Source: an uncultured Clostridia bacterium (GTDB taxonomy: Bacteria; Bacillota; Clostridia; UBA1381). Taken from it: a stretch of DNA of 19,074 bases. The DNA lies in contig CALXSW010000221.1 of NCBI GenBank assembly GCA_944391255.1, positions 1 to 19,074 on the forward strand, in the 5' to 3' direction. The number at the start of each line of letters is the position of its first letter. Position 1 is the stretch's first letter. This document shows positions 8,028 through 15,106 of this stretch, in pieces. The position numbers were made by a program, and so were the translations under genes. Below the pieces are notes generated by a model. That model ran no database searches. It saw only the letters and a list, made by a program, of their open reading frames with translations, and was not told the DNA's origin.

Positions 8028-9782
8028 TCAGCTTTTTTTCTTTTTCGCTGTTTTTGACGGTGTTGCTTTTTCAAGACGCTTTACAGCGCTTGAAACTTTC
8101 TTTCTGCCTGCCGGCTTTTTCTTCGCCGTTGCTGTCTTTTTCTTTGCGTCGCTTTCTTCTTTCTTTTCTTCCTCGCCGAACGGATTCTTTACTTTCTTTA
8201 CGCCCGGCTCCTTTACAGCGTCAGCTATAGCCGCGTCTGCGTCAGCTATAGCCTTTTCGATCTTCTCCGCAAAATCAGGCAGATTCTCTATTGATTTTTC
8301 CTTTAATTTAGAGTTTTTTTTTAACTCTTTAGCTGTAGGTCTTTCAAGACCTGTAAGCTCGCAATACATATCTATATACTTTTCAGCTGAAACATCCCAT
8401 GAATAATCAGCTTCCATAGCGTGCTTAACAAGCTCATTCCACGCGTCCTTATTGTTATAATACAGATCCATAGCGCTCCATATACAGCCGAGCATCTCAT
8501 CAGCGTTGTAGTTTGCGAATGAGAATCCTGTGCCCTCGCCTGTGTACTTGTTGTATGGAAGCACTGTATCGCGCAGACCGCCTGTTTCACGAACTATAGG
8601 AAGTGTGCCGTAATGCATTGAAATGATCTGTGAAAGACCGCAAGGCTCAAATGCTGACGGCATCAAGAATGCGTCACAGCCCGCGTATATCTTATGTGAC
8701 ATTTCATTTGAATAAGTTATTCTTGCCGCAAATCTGTCGGAATACTTCCATGAATAATGTCTGAACAGGTTTTCATACTGTTCCTCGCCAGTTCCAAGAA
8801 CTACTATCTGGCAGCCGCCGTTGCAAAGCTCCTCGAGCTTATACGCGATAAGGTCAAAGCCCTTCTGGTCTGTAAGACGCGATACTATACCGATGACCAT
8901 CTTATTCGGATCTTCCGGAAGTCCCATCTCGTGCTGCAGCGCCTGCTTACATGCAGCCTTGCCTGCTTTTACTGTTCTTATACTATATTTCTTAGCTATA
9001 TATTCATCCTTTGACGGATTCCACTCATCATATGATATACCGTTTACGATACCAACAAGGTCATGACGTCTTGCTCTTAGCAGAGCGTCAAGTCCCTCAC
9101 CGTAATGCGGCGTTGTTATCTCCACAGCGTATGTGTCAGAAACCGTAGTTATCTTATTAGCGTATACCATACCGCCCTTAAGAAGGTTGGCATCCTTGTA
9201 ATATTCAAGCTTATCAGGTGTGAAATAATAATCCGAGATACCCATCGCATCCTTTATGCCCTTGAAATCCCATCTTCCCTGGAATTTGAGGTTATGTATA
9301 GTTATAACCGTCTTTATTCCTCTGAAGAACGGATTATCCTGGAACGTGTCAAGGAATACAGGTATAGGACCCGTCTGCCAGTCATTACAGTTTATAACGT
9401 CCGGTCTGAATCCGATAGTAGGCAGTATTGAAAGAACCGCCTTTGAGAAGAAAATAAACTTCTCACAGTCAAGGTGAATAAAGTCATACGGCTTATCACC
9501 GCTGAAATAGAATTTATTATCGATAAAATAATAAATACAGTTATTATAGTTTAATTCAAAAATACCGCAATACTGCTTACGCCAAGCCATATCTATATAT
9601 ATATGATCAATATAGCGCATTTGTTCTTTAAAATGCTGCGGTATACAGTTATAAAGCGGAAGAACCACTCTGGCATCAACATTCTTTTCCCTTAATGCCT
9701 GTGGGAGTGAACCGGCTACATCGCCCAAACCGCCTGTTTTCACAAACGGAGCGCATTCCGAAGCTGCAAACAATACTTTCAT
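8028..9782 (-). CDS. glgA: Glycogen synthase (ADP-glucose dependent) with lysine-rich C-terminal tail
   Basis: A protein of 584 residues. Residues 1-476 are a complete GT5 glycogen synthase that adds glucose from ADP-glucose to alpha-1,4-glucan ends: ADP-glucose-binding K15-TGGL-19, GWQ-like region NDWQTGPIP, IVSRLTDQKGFDL in the second Rossmann domain, and E379 in EPCGLSQ, the conserved C-terminal catalytic-site glutamate. Typical family length is about 480. The remaining 108 residues are unusual: an acidic/alanine segment (AIADADAAIADA), then KKKTATAKKK, AGRKK and a KTAKKKKS terminus, with 29 lysines in all. This resembles histone-H1-like disordered tails. Start ATG 9782 (MKVLFAASECAPF) fits the family and has AAGGAAGG upstream; an in-frame ATG at 9872 would add 30 residues lying across the promoter and is rejected. 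It has its own promoter at 9831-9859. Confidence 0.95.
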   Translation of the reverse strand: MKVLFAASECAPFVKTGGLGDVAGSLPQALREKNVDARVVLPLYNCIPQHFKEQMRYIDHIYIDMAWRKQYCGIFELNYNNCIYYFIDNKFYFSGDKPYDFIHLDCEKFIFFSKAVLSILPTIGFRPDVINCNDWQTGPIPVFLDTFQDNPFFRGIKTVITIHNLKFQGRWDFKGIKDAMGISDYYFTPDKLEYYKDANLLKGGMVYANKITTVSDTYAVEITTPHYGEGLDALLRARRHDLVGIVNGISYDEWNPSKDEYIAKKYSIRTVKAGKAACKQALQHEMGLPEDPNKMVIGIVSRLTDQKGFDLIAYKLEELCNGGCQIVVLGTGEEQYENLFRHYSWKYSDRFAARITYSNEMSHKIYAGCDAFLMPSAFEPCGLSQIISMHYGTLPIVRETGGLRDTVLPYNKYTGEGTGFSFANYNADEMLGCIWSAMDLYYNNKDAWNELVKHAMEADYSWDVSAEKYIDMYCELTGLERPTAKELKKNSKLKEKSIENLPDFAEKIEKAIADADAAIADAVKEPGVKKVKNPFGEEEKKEESDAKKKTATAKKKPAGRKKVSSAVKRLEKATPSKTAKKKKS

Positions 9783-9830
9783 TTCTATTACATCCTTCCT
9801 TAAATATAGTCTTTTACTCCCATCTCGCAC

Positions 9831-9859
9831 ATTGTACTCCTTTTTCCGGGATTTGTCAA
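9831..9859 (-). promoter_or_regulatory. Sigma-70-type promoter for glgA
   Basis: On the reverse strand a perfect TTGACA (9859-9854), a 17-base spacer and TACAAT (9836-9831) lie about 49 bases upstream of the glgA ATG, after the terminator that ends glgD. glgA, and probably glgP, can therefore be transcribed apart from glgBCD. Confidence 0.8.
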
Positions 9860-9959
9860 TAAAACCGCGCAAATACTGGAGTTTTGACTATAACACCAAC
9901 GTTTTTCCTGCTCTGTTATGTGTTTTTTCCAACAAAACACAATAGTTTAAAAGAATGTT

Positions 9960-9988
9960 CAAGCCGTTTCGAAACTCGGAACGGCTTG
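9960..9988 (-). terminator. Hairpin terminator after glgD
   Basis: CAAGCCGTT (9960-9968) and AACGGCTTG (9980-9988) are perfect 9-base arms with an 11-base loop, starting 16 bases past the glgD stop. On the reverse strand the stem is followed by AACATTCTTTT, a weak T-tract, so termination may be partial. Confidence 0.65.
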
Positions 9989-10004
9989 ATATAAGTTATC
10001 ACTA

Positions 10005-11123
10005 TCAGATTATTGTTCCCTTTGAGATCGCGAGCGGATAGCTTTCCTGACCGATAAGCTTTCTGCCCTTTGTGATAACAACCTCTTTGTCGAATACAAC
10101 GTGATTTACTTCAACACCCTCGTCTATAACGCTGTCCTGCATGATTATAGAATTCTTTACAACAGCGCCCTTGGCTACCTTTACGCCGCGTGAAAGGATA
10201 GAATTTTCAACTGTACCCTCTATAACGCAGCCGTCTGAGATAAAGCTGTTTGTACATACAGCGTCAGCGCCGTATTTTGCCGGACTCTGATCCTTTGTCT
10301 TTGTATAAATAGGACGTTCACGGTTGAACAATTCCTTACGGCATTCAGAATCGAGGAAGCTCATTGAAGCAGCGTAATATGACTTCATTGAATCGATCTT
10401 GAAGAATATACCGTCAAATTCATAGCCGAATATTCTCATGCCGCCCATCTTCTTGATTATAGCGTCCTTTACAAAATCTGTATCGCCGCGAGCTGAACAC
10501 TCGTCAACAATGCTTTCAAGAAGAGCCTTTTCCATTACATACATTTCCATGCTCGCCTTGTTTGTCTTTGGATAATAAGGCTGGATCTCAACGTCTGTAA
10601 CTCTTCCGTTCTCATCCATTTCCATAAGAGTATATCTTGTAAGATCGCTCTCTTCAACGCCTGTAAGATTCTTATAAACAGCTGTGATATCTGCCTGTGA
10701 CTCGATATGGCTGTTTATTACAGCCTCATAATCGATATTGCATACGATGTTGCCAAGTGACAATATAACGTATGTCTGATGGCTCTTATGTATATAATCT
10801 CTTATACCTGACAAAAGATCGATATTGCCCTTTATAACGCCATAGCTCTTATGCTCAAGGTTCGGAGGCAGGATATTAAGTCCCTGGTTCTTTCTGTCAA
10901 GATCCCATGGCTTACCTGACTTTATGTGGTCCATAAGTGATGAATAGTTTGACTCTGTAGCCACACCTATGTTTACAATTCCTGCGTTTGCCATATTTGA
11001 CAAAACAAAATCTATGATCCTATATCTTCCGGCGATAGGCAGCGCGCTGTTAGCACGAATATCTGTCAATGGAGCTATCTGCTCATCTCCGGTAAGAATA
11101 ATACCCATTGTATCGTTTCTCAT
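10005..11123 (-). CDS. glgD: Glucose-1-phosphate adenylyltransferase, GlgD subunit
   Basis: A protein of 372 residues with the nucleotidyltransferase fold and a C-terminal left-handed beta-helix (VENSILSRGVKVAKGAVVKN and similar hexad repeats, about 290-350). It matches GlgC at GRYRIIDFVLSNM and at the HIKSGKPWDLDRKNQG segment. The GGxGxRL nucleotide-binding loop of GlgC is replaced by ILTGDEQIAPLT, which is normal for GlgD. In Firmicutes GlgD is a poorly active or regulatory partner that forms a mixed tetramer with GlgC and raises its activity. Start ATG 11123 has GAAAGGAATG upstream. It lies 30 bases after glgC, and a hairpin follows its stop. Confidence 0.93.
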   Translation of the reverse strand: MRNDTMGIILTGDEQIAPLTDIRANSALPIAGRYRIIDFVLSNMANAGIVNIGVATESNYSSLMDHIKSGKPWDLDRKNQGLNILPPNLEHKSYGVIKGNIDLLSGIRDYIHKSHQTYVILSLGNIVCNIDYEAVINSHIESQADITAVYKNLTGVEESDLTRYTLMEMDENGRVTDVEIQPYYPKTNKASMEMYVMEKALLESIVDECSARGDTDFVKDAIIKKMGGMRIFGYEFDGIFFKIDSMKSYYAASMSFLDSECRKELFNRERPIYTKTKDQSPAKYGADAVCTNSFISDGCVIEGTVENSILSRGVKVAKGAVVKNSIIMQDSVIDEGVEVNHVVFDKEVVITKGRKLIGQESYPLAISKGTII

Positions 11124-11153
11124 TTTTATATCATTCCTTTCAATCTATAAGCT

Positions 11154-12362
11154 TTAGGCGGTAACCATACTTTCTTTTACTATATCGCTGTTAGCCGGCA
11201 CTTCTGCCTCGCCTGCGATAAGTACAATGCCGTGTGTGCAGTACTTTGACTTATACGGATTATCATCTGTAGCCTCGCTCACGCCTACCTTAGCGTACGC
11301 GCCTATAACAGCGTCAGAGCCTACAACTGATTTTTCTATTACCGCGCCGTCGCCTATAACAGCGCCCGGCATTATAACAGAATCCTTTACAACAGCGCCC
11401 TTACCTACAGTTACGCCGCTGAATATTACAGAGTGCTCAACTGTACCGTTGATATCGCAGCCCTCTGTTATAGTCGAATTCTTTACTATAGCGTTTTCAC
11501 CCATATAGTGCGGCATAAGCGCATAATTTCTTGAATAGATTACCCACTTTCTGTCACTCAGGTCAAACTTCGGAGGATCGTCGATAAGGTCCATGTTAGC
11601 TTCCCACAATGACTGTATAGTACCAACATCCTTCCAGTATCCTTCAAATCTGTATGACATCATCTTCTGACCGTCCGCGAGCATCTTAGGAATGATGTTC
11701 TTACCAAAATCGTTTGATGACTCAGGATCTCTCTCATCATCTGTAAGATATTTCTTTAATACATCATACTTGAATATGTATATACCCATTGACGCGAGAT
11801 TGCTCTTTGGCTCTGCCGGTTTTTCAGCAAATTCTGTTATCTCGCCCGATTCGTCCGTATTCATGATACCGAAACGGCTTGCTTCCTCCCACGGAACAGG
11901 CATTACCGCGATAGTAGCCGCTGCGCCTGATTCCTGATGCGCTTTGAGCATTTCGCCATAGTGCATCTTGTATATATGGTCACCTGAAAGGATAAGAACA
12001 TTCTTAGGATCAAATCTTTCAAGGAAACCGAGGTTCTGATAAATAGCGTTAGCAGTACCCTTGTACCACTCGCCTGTATCTCCGCTCTGATACGGAGGCA
12101 AAACGTAAGCGCCGCCAAGTGAACGGTCGAGATCCCAAGGATTACCGTTTCCTATATATGTATTGAGTTCAAGTGGTTCATACTGTGTCAAAACACCAAC
12201 AGTGTCGATCCCCGAATGAACACAGTTTGACAGTGGAAAATCTATGATTCTGTACTTTCCACCGAACGGAACAGCCGGCTTTGCAACATTCTTTGTCAAA
12301 GCGCCGAGTCTTGAACCCTGACCGCCCGCAAGTATCATAGCTACGCAATTTTTTGATACCAT
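11154..12362 (-). CDS. glgC: Glucose-1-phosphate adenylyltransferase, catalytic subunit GlgC
   Basis: A protein of 402 residues that makes ADP-glucose and diphosphate from ATP and glucose 1-phosphate, the committed step of bacterial glycogen synthesis. The catalytic loop GGQGSRL (13-19) is intact, followed by KPAVPFGGKYRIIDFPLSN; the metal-binding aspartate is D128 in LSGDHIYKM; EFAEKP and YWKDVGT complete the substrate site. The C-terminal beta-helix shows hexad repeats (about 290-370). Start ATG 12362 has TAGGAGATG upstream. It sits 30 bases after glgB and 30 before glgD, so the three form one operon, and GlgC and GlgD probably assemble together. Confidence 0.96.
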   Translation of the reverse strand: MVSKNCVAMILAGGQGSRLGALTKNVAKPAVPFGGKYRIIDFPLSNCVHSGIDTVGVLTQYEPLELNTYIGNGNPWDLDRSLGGAYVLPPYQSGDTGEWYKGTANAIYQNLGFLERFDPKNVLILSGDHIYKMHYGEMLKAHQESGAAATIAVMPVPWEEASRFGIMNTDESGEITEFAEKPAEPKSNLASMGIYIFKYDVLKKYLTDDERDPESSNDFGKNIIPKMLADGQKMMSYRFEGYWKDVGTIQSLWEANMDLIDDPPKFDLSDRKWVIYSRNYALMPHYMGENAIVKNSTITEGCDINGTVEHSVIFSGVTVGKGAVVKDSVIMPGAVIGDGAVIEKSVVGSDAVIGAYAKVGVSEATDDNPYKSKYCTHGIVLIAGEAEVPANSDIVKESMVTA

Positions 12363-12392
12363 AATTAAATCATCTCCTACATTTTTTATAAA

Positions 12393-14306
12393 TTATTTCT
12401 TTTTTAGTTTGCGTTTTATTATCATAGCGCTGTTTCCGTCGATCGGCACATTTAAAGTGTAGTCCATGTCGCTGAACTGCTCCGGCACAGCGTGATATAC
12501 CATTTTATTTATTCTTCTCGTACCGCCGAATTCGGTAGAGTTGGAATGGAGAACAACCTCGTAATCTCCTGGATAAGGAACGCCAAGCTTGTATATCGGT
12601 CTGTCGATAGGCGTGAAGTTTGCGGCGATGACCATCATATCGTCCTTCTTCTTGCCCTTTCTTATATATGAAACGACAGAATTTTCATTATCGGCTTCGT
12701 TTATCCATCTGAAACCGTCCCAGCTCTGTTCAAGCTCCCACAGCTCCTTATTTTCGAGATACATATGATTAAGCGTCTTTATGTATTCATGAAGAGTCTT
12801 ATGCTTATCGATATCAAGGACATTCCATTCAAGCTGGTCATCAAATCTCCATTCAAGGAACTGACCTATCTCGCCGCCCATGAACATGAGCTTCTTTCCA
12901 GGCATTGTCATGTAATATGTAAGAAACGTCTTGTAAGCTTCAAACTTTTCATCATACGTTCCATACATCTTATCTATAAGCGATTTCTTTCCATGCACTA
13001 CCTCGTCATGCGACAAAGGCAGTATGAAATTCTCTGAATACGCGTACATCATAAGGAATGTGAGCAGAGAATGATTGTCCTTTCTGAAATACGGATCCAT
13101 TGAAACGTATCTCAGCGTATCGTTCATCCAGCCCATGTTCCATTTAAAGTTAAATCCAAGACCGTCATTTTCAGGCGGCGCAGTTACAAGCGGCCATGCC
13201 GTTGACTCCTCCGCTATCATCAAAAATCCCGGTGATTCAACACACATTATCTTATTTATCTTTCTGAGCAGATCCACAGCCTCAAGATTGCCGTTTCCGC
13301 CATACTTGTTAGCTACCCACTCTCCGTCATTTCGCGAATAGTCGCGATAGAGCATTGACGATACGGCGTCTACTCTGAGCGCGTCTATATGGTATTCATC
13401 AGCCCAGAAATACGCTGATGACGCGAGGAATGATATTACCTCACCCTTCGCAAAGTCAAATACCATCGTGCCCCAGTCCTTATGCTCGCCCTCGCGCCAG
13501 TCGGCATATTCATAGCATGCCGTGCCGTCGAACATTCTAAGTCCGTGCGCGTCGCGCGGGAAGTGTGCCGGAACCCAGTCCATAATAACCGAAATCCCCG
13601 CCTTATGGCACTTATTTATAAGAGTTTTAAGCTGCTCCGGAGTTCCGTATCTTGATGTAGCCGCAAAATATCCTGTGACCTGATATCCCCATGAGCCGTC
13701 AAACGGATATTCCATAAGCGGCATGAACTCAACATGAGTATATCCCATATCCACAAGATAAGGGATAAGCTCGTCTGCCAACTCTTCATAATTGTAAAAG
13801 CTTCCATCCTCGTGTATTTTCCATGATCCCGCATGACACTCGTATATGTTCATAGGACGATGGATCGCGTCAGCCTTAGCGCGCTTTGTGTACCACGCTT
13901 TGTCACCCCATCTGAAGTTCTTTTTAGCGTAGACCTGCGACGCTGTGCCCGGTCTTAATTCACCTCTCACAGCATACGGATCAGCTCTCAGATATACAGT
14001 GTCGTCAGGCGCGGTGATCGCATATTTATAAAAATCGCCGTGCTTTACGTCAGTGAAAAATCCGCACCATATACCCGTTTCTCCAAACAGCTCAAGCTCT
14101 TTGCCGCTGCCTGTCCAGTCGTTGCTGTCGAGAGCGACCTTGACCTCTTTTGCATTAGGTGCCCAAACCGCAAAACGCCAGCCTTTTTTGCCGTCTATAG
14201 TAACAGGATGCGCGCCCAGAAATTCGTATGACCTGAAGTTATCTCCGGAATTAAACAAATATGTTTGAAAATCGCTTATTCCGAGGAATTCCTTCTTTTC
14301 CTTCAT
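12393..14306 (-). CDS. glgB: 1,4-alpha-glucan branching enzyme
   Basis: A protein of 637 residues that cuts an alpha-1,4 chain and rejoins it as an alpha-1,6 branch (GH13). An N-terminal CBM48 domain (about 25-115, GWRFAVWAPNAKEVKV) precedes the barrel. Catalytic signatures are DWVPAHFPRDAHGL, the nucleophile D313 in LRVDAVSSM, the acid/base pair region E366-E367 in IAEEST, and H433-D434 in LSHDEVVHGK. The C-terminal beta domain ends in a basic KRKLKKK. I chose ATG 14306 because AGAGGG lies 8 bases upstream; a GTG at 14315 is in frame but falls within that ribosome site. It is the first gene of the glgBCD operon, with two promoters and a leader of almost 400 bases upstream. Confidence 0.95.
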   Translation of the reverse strand: MKEKKEFLGISDFQTYLFNSGDNFRSYEFLGAHPVTIDGKKGWRFAVWAPNAKEVKVALDSNDWTGSGKELELFGETGIWCGFFTDVKHGDFYKYAITAPDDTVYLRADPYAVRGELRPGTASQVYAKKNFRWGDKAWYTKRAKADAIHRPMNIYECHAGSWKIHEDGSFYNYEELADELIPYLVDMGYTHVEFMPLMEYPFDGSWGYQVTGYFAATSRYGTPEQLKTLINKCHKAGISVIMDWVPAHFPRDAHGLRMFDGTACYEYADWREGEHKDWGTMVFDFAKGEVISFLASSAYFWADEYHIDALRVDAVSSMLYRDYSRNDGEWVANKYGGNGNLEAVDLLRKINKIMCVESPGFLMIAEESTAWPLVTAPPENDGLGFNFKWNMGWMNDTLRYVSMDPYFRKDNHSLLTFLMMYAYSENFILPLSHDEVVHGKKSLIDKMYGTYDEKFEAYKTFLTYYMTMPGKKLMFMGGEIGQFLEWRFDDQLEWNVLDIDKHKTLHEYIKTLNHMYLENKELWELEQSWDGFRWINEADNENSVVSYIRKGKKKDDMMVIAANFTPIDRPIYKLGVPYPGDYEVVLHSNSTEFGGTRRINKMVYHAVPEQFSDMDYTLNVPIDGNSAMIIKRKLKKK

Positions 14307-14687
14307 CGATTTCACCCTCTCTTTATCTAATTAAACACCCATCTCCGCAATGCGGATATGGAATTTTAAACAATTTTACATAACTGTGCCTTATCATGAA
14401 CACAGAACGCTTAAAAAGAGCATTTACACCATATACCGATATGGCTGCCTTTATTCATATATCCGCTGAAATATTACAGTCCTTCGGCTGAGTTTTTTCT
14501 CAACTGATCCTATAAATAATATTCAGTTCATATAAACTATAGTGTGCAAATATGATAACAGTTCCGTTTTTTGTAAAAATGCGGCTTTTTTATATGACAT
14601 TAATATGATAAATCAGTATAAACATATCATCCCGATATCGTCTGCATAGTCAATATGGCAAAAAACGACCATTAATATATACTCTCT
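14307..14687 (-). promoter_or_regulatory. Long 5' leader of the glgBCD operon
   Basis: About 380 bases lie between the nearest predicted transcript start and glgB, with no convincing gene. Hairpins on the reverse strand include CAGT-TGAG/CTCA...ACTG around an A6 loop (near 14479-14508, with a GCCGAAGG internal bulge), CCATAT-CGGT-ATATGG (near 14428-14443), and TCCGCA/TGCGGA (near 14343-14355) just before the ribosome site. I compared it by eye with T-box, lysine, glycine, purine, c-di-AMP and c-di-GMP riboswitch cores and found no match. It could be an unassigned cis-regulatory RNA or simply a long leader. Confidence 0.4.
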
Positions 14688-14693
14688 TTGTTA

Positions 14694-14722
14694 ATTATAC
14701 CACAAACAGCTTTGTTAGTAAA
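14694..14722 (-). promoter_or_regulatory. glgBCD promoter, proximal
   Basis: On the reverse strand TTTACT (14722-14717), a 17-base spacer and a perfect TATAAT (14699-14694), with a TGG before the -10 that fits an extended -10 (TGnTATAAT). The predicted start is near 14687. The -35 is identical to that of the distal promoter 67 bases upstream. Confidence 0.65.
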
Positions 14723-14760
14723 GACTATAATATTCATAAAATTATTTCTTTTTTTTATAT

Positions 14761-14789
14761 ATTATACCCAAATCTGACAAAATAGTAAA
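14761..14789 (-). promoter_or_regulatory. glgBCD promoter, distal
   Basis: On the reverse strand TTTACT (14789-14784), a 17-base spacer and a perfect TATAAT (14766-14761). It is the same box pair and spacing as the proximal promoter, so the glycogen operon appears to have tandem promoters. Its -35 lies 36 bases from the -35 of the divergent rny promoter. Confidence 0.55.
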
Positions 14790-14824
14790 ATATTTTTAAA
14801 CTTAATCAATTTTTCATAAAATTC

Positions 14825-14853
14825 TTGACATTTAGGTAAAAATATTATAAAAT
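14825..14853 (+). promoter_or_regulatory. Sigma-70-type promoter for rny
   Basis: A perfect TTGACA (14825-14830), a 17-base spacer and TAAAAT (14848-14853). The overlapping TATAAA (14846-14851) with a shorter spacer is an alternative -10. The predicted start near 14860 leaves a leader of about 250 bases before rny. Confidence 0.65.
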
Positions 14854-14860
14854 ATATATG

Positions 14861-15106
14861 CTTAATATTCTTTAAAAAGTTTTCTGTAGATGCTACAGTA
14901 ATCACAGTCACACCGTTTCGCCGGAAGTGCCGCATGTGATTGCTTGTATTGTCTTGAGTATCGCCGAAAAACCTGCAAGCGGCAATACTCCTCTATATAC
15001 TTTTTTATGAGTTAATGGCGAACATAGAAGTTGATATAAAGCATATATAAAAAGCAATCATCACTTAGGGCGCCCTGCGAAATGTGTGTATATATATCAC
15101 ATATAG
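14861..15106 (+). promoter_or_regulatory. Structured 5' leader of rny
   Basis: The leader holds three strong hairpins: CTGTAG/CTACAG (14884-14898); AATCACA/TGTGATT (14900-14941) with inner CAC...GTG and CCG/CGG pairing; and GAGTAT-c-GCCG/CGGC-a-ATACTC (14956-14990). The third can be opened by two alternatives: TGCCGC (14928-14933) with GCGGCA (14979-14984), and GTATTG (14946-14951) with CAATAC (14983-14988). A T6 run follows 10 bases after the third stem. A perfect AGGGCGCCCT palindrome (15067-15076) and ATGTG/CACAT (15082-15102) lie next to the start region. Mutually exclusive pairing suggests a switch; no known riboswitch core was recognised. Confidence 0.45.

Noticed and set aside
7661..8230. 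Plus-strand frame of 189 codons across the glgP start and glgA end
   Set aside because: Phe/Leu/Ser-rich antisense of the lysine-rich glgA tail and of glgP; no ribosome site.
9783..9872. In-frame upstream ATG extending GlgA by 30 residues
   Set aside because: The extension crosses the promoter at 9831-9859 and does not match the family; ATG 9782 has its own ribosome site.
14396..14491. Small plus-strand reading frame of 31 codons (MNTERLKRAF...) in the glgB-rny gap
   Set aside because: No ribosome site upstream, it lies antisense within the glg leader, and no family is recognised.
14613..14672. Possible 19-residue leader peptide (MVVFCHIDYADDIG...) at the start of the glg leader, reverse strand
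   Set aside because: AGAGAG lies upstream but at a long spacing, and there is no codon run or attenuator structure typical of leader peptides. It could be chance.
14861..15010. Known riboswitch or 6S RNA upstream of rny
   Set aside because: By eye no c-di-AMP, c-di-GMP, glycine, lysine, purine, TPP or T-box core was found, and the 6S central bubble is not evident.
15082..15102. TATATATA run near the rny start as a tandem repeat or promoter
   Set aside because: Only a few units, no suitably spaced -35 box, and it reads better as the loop of a weak hairpin.
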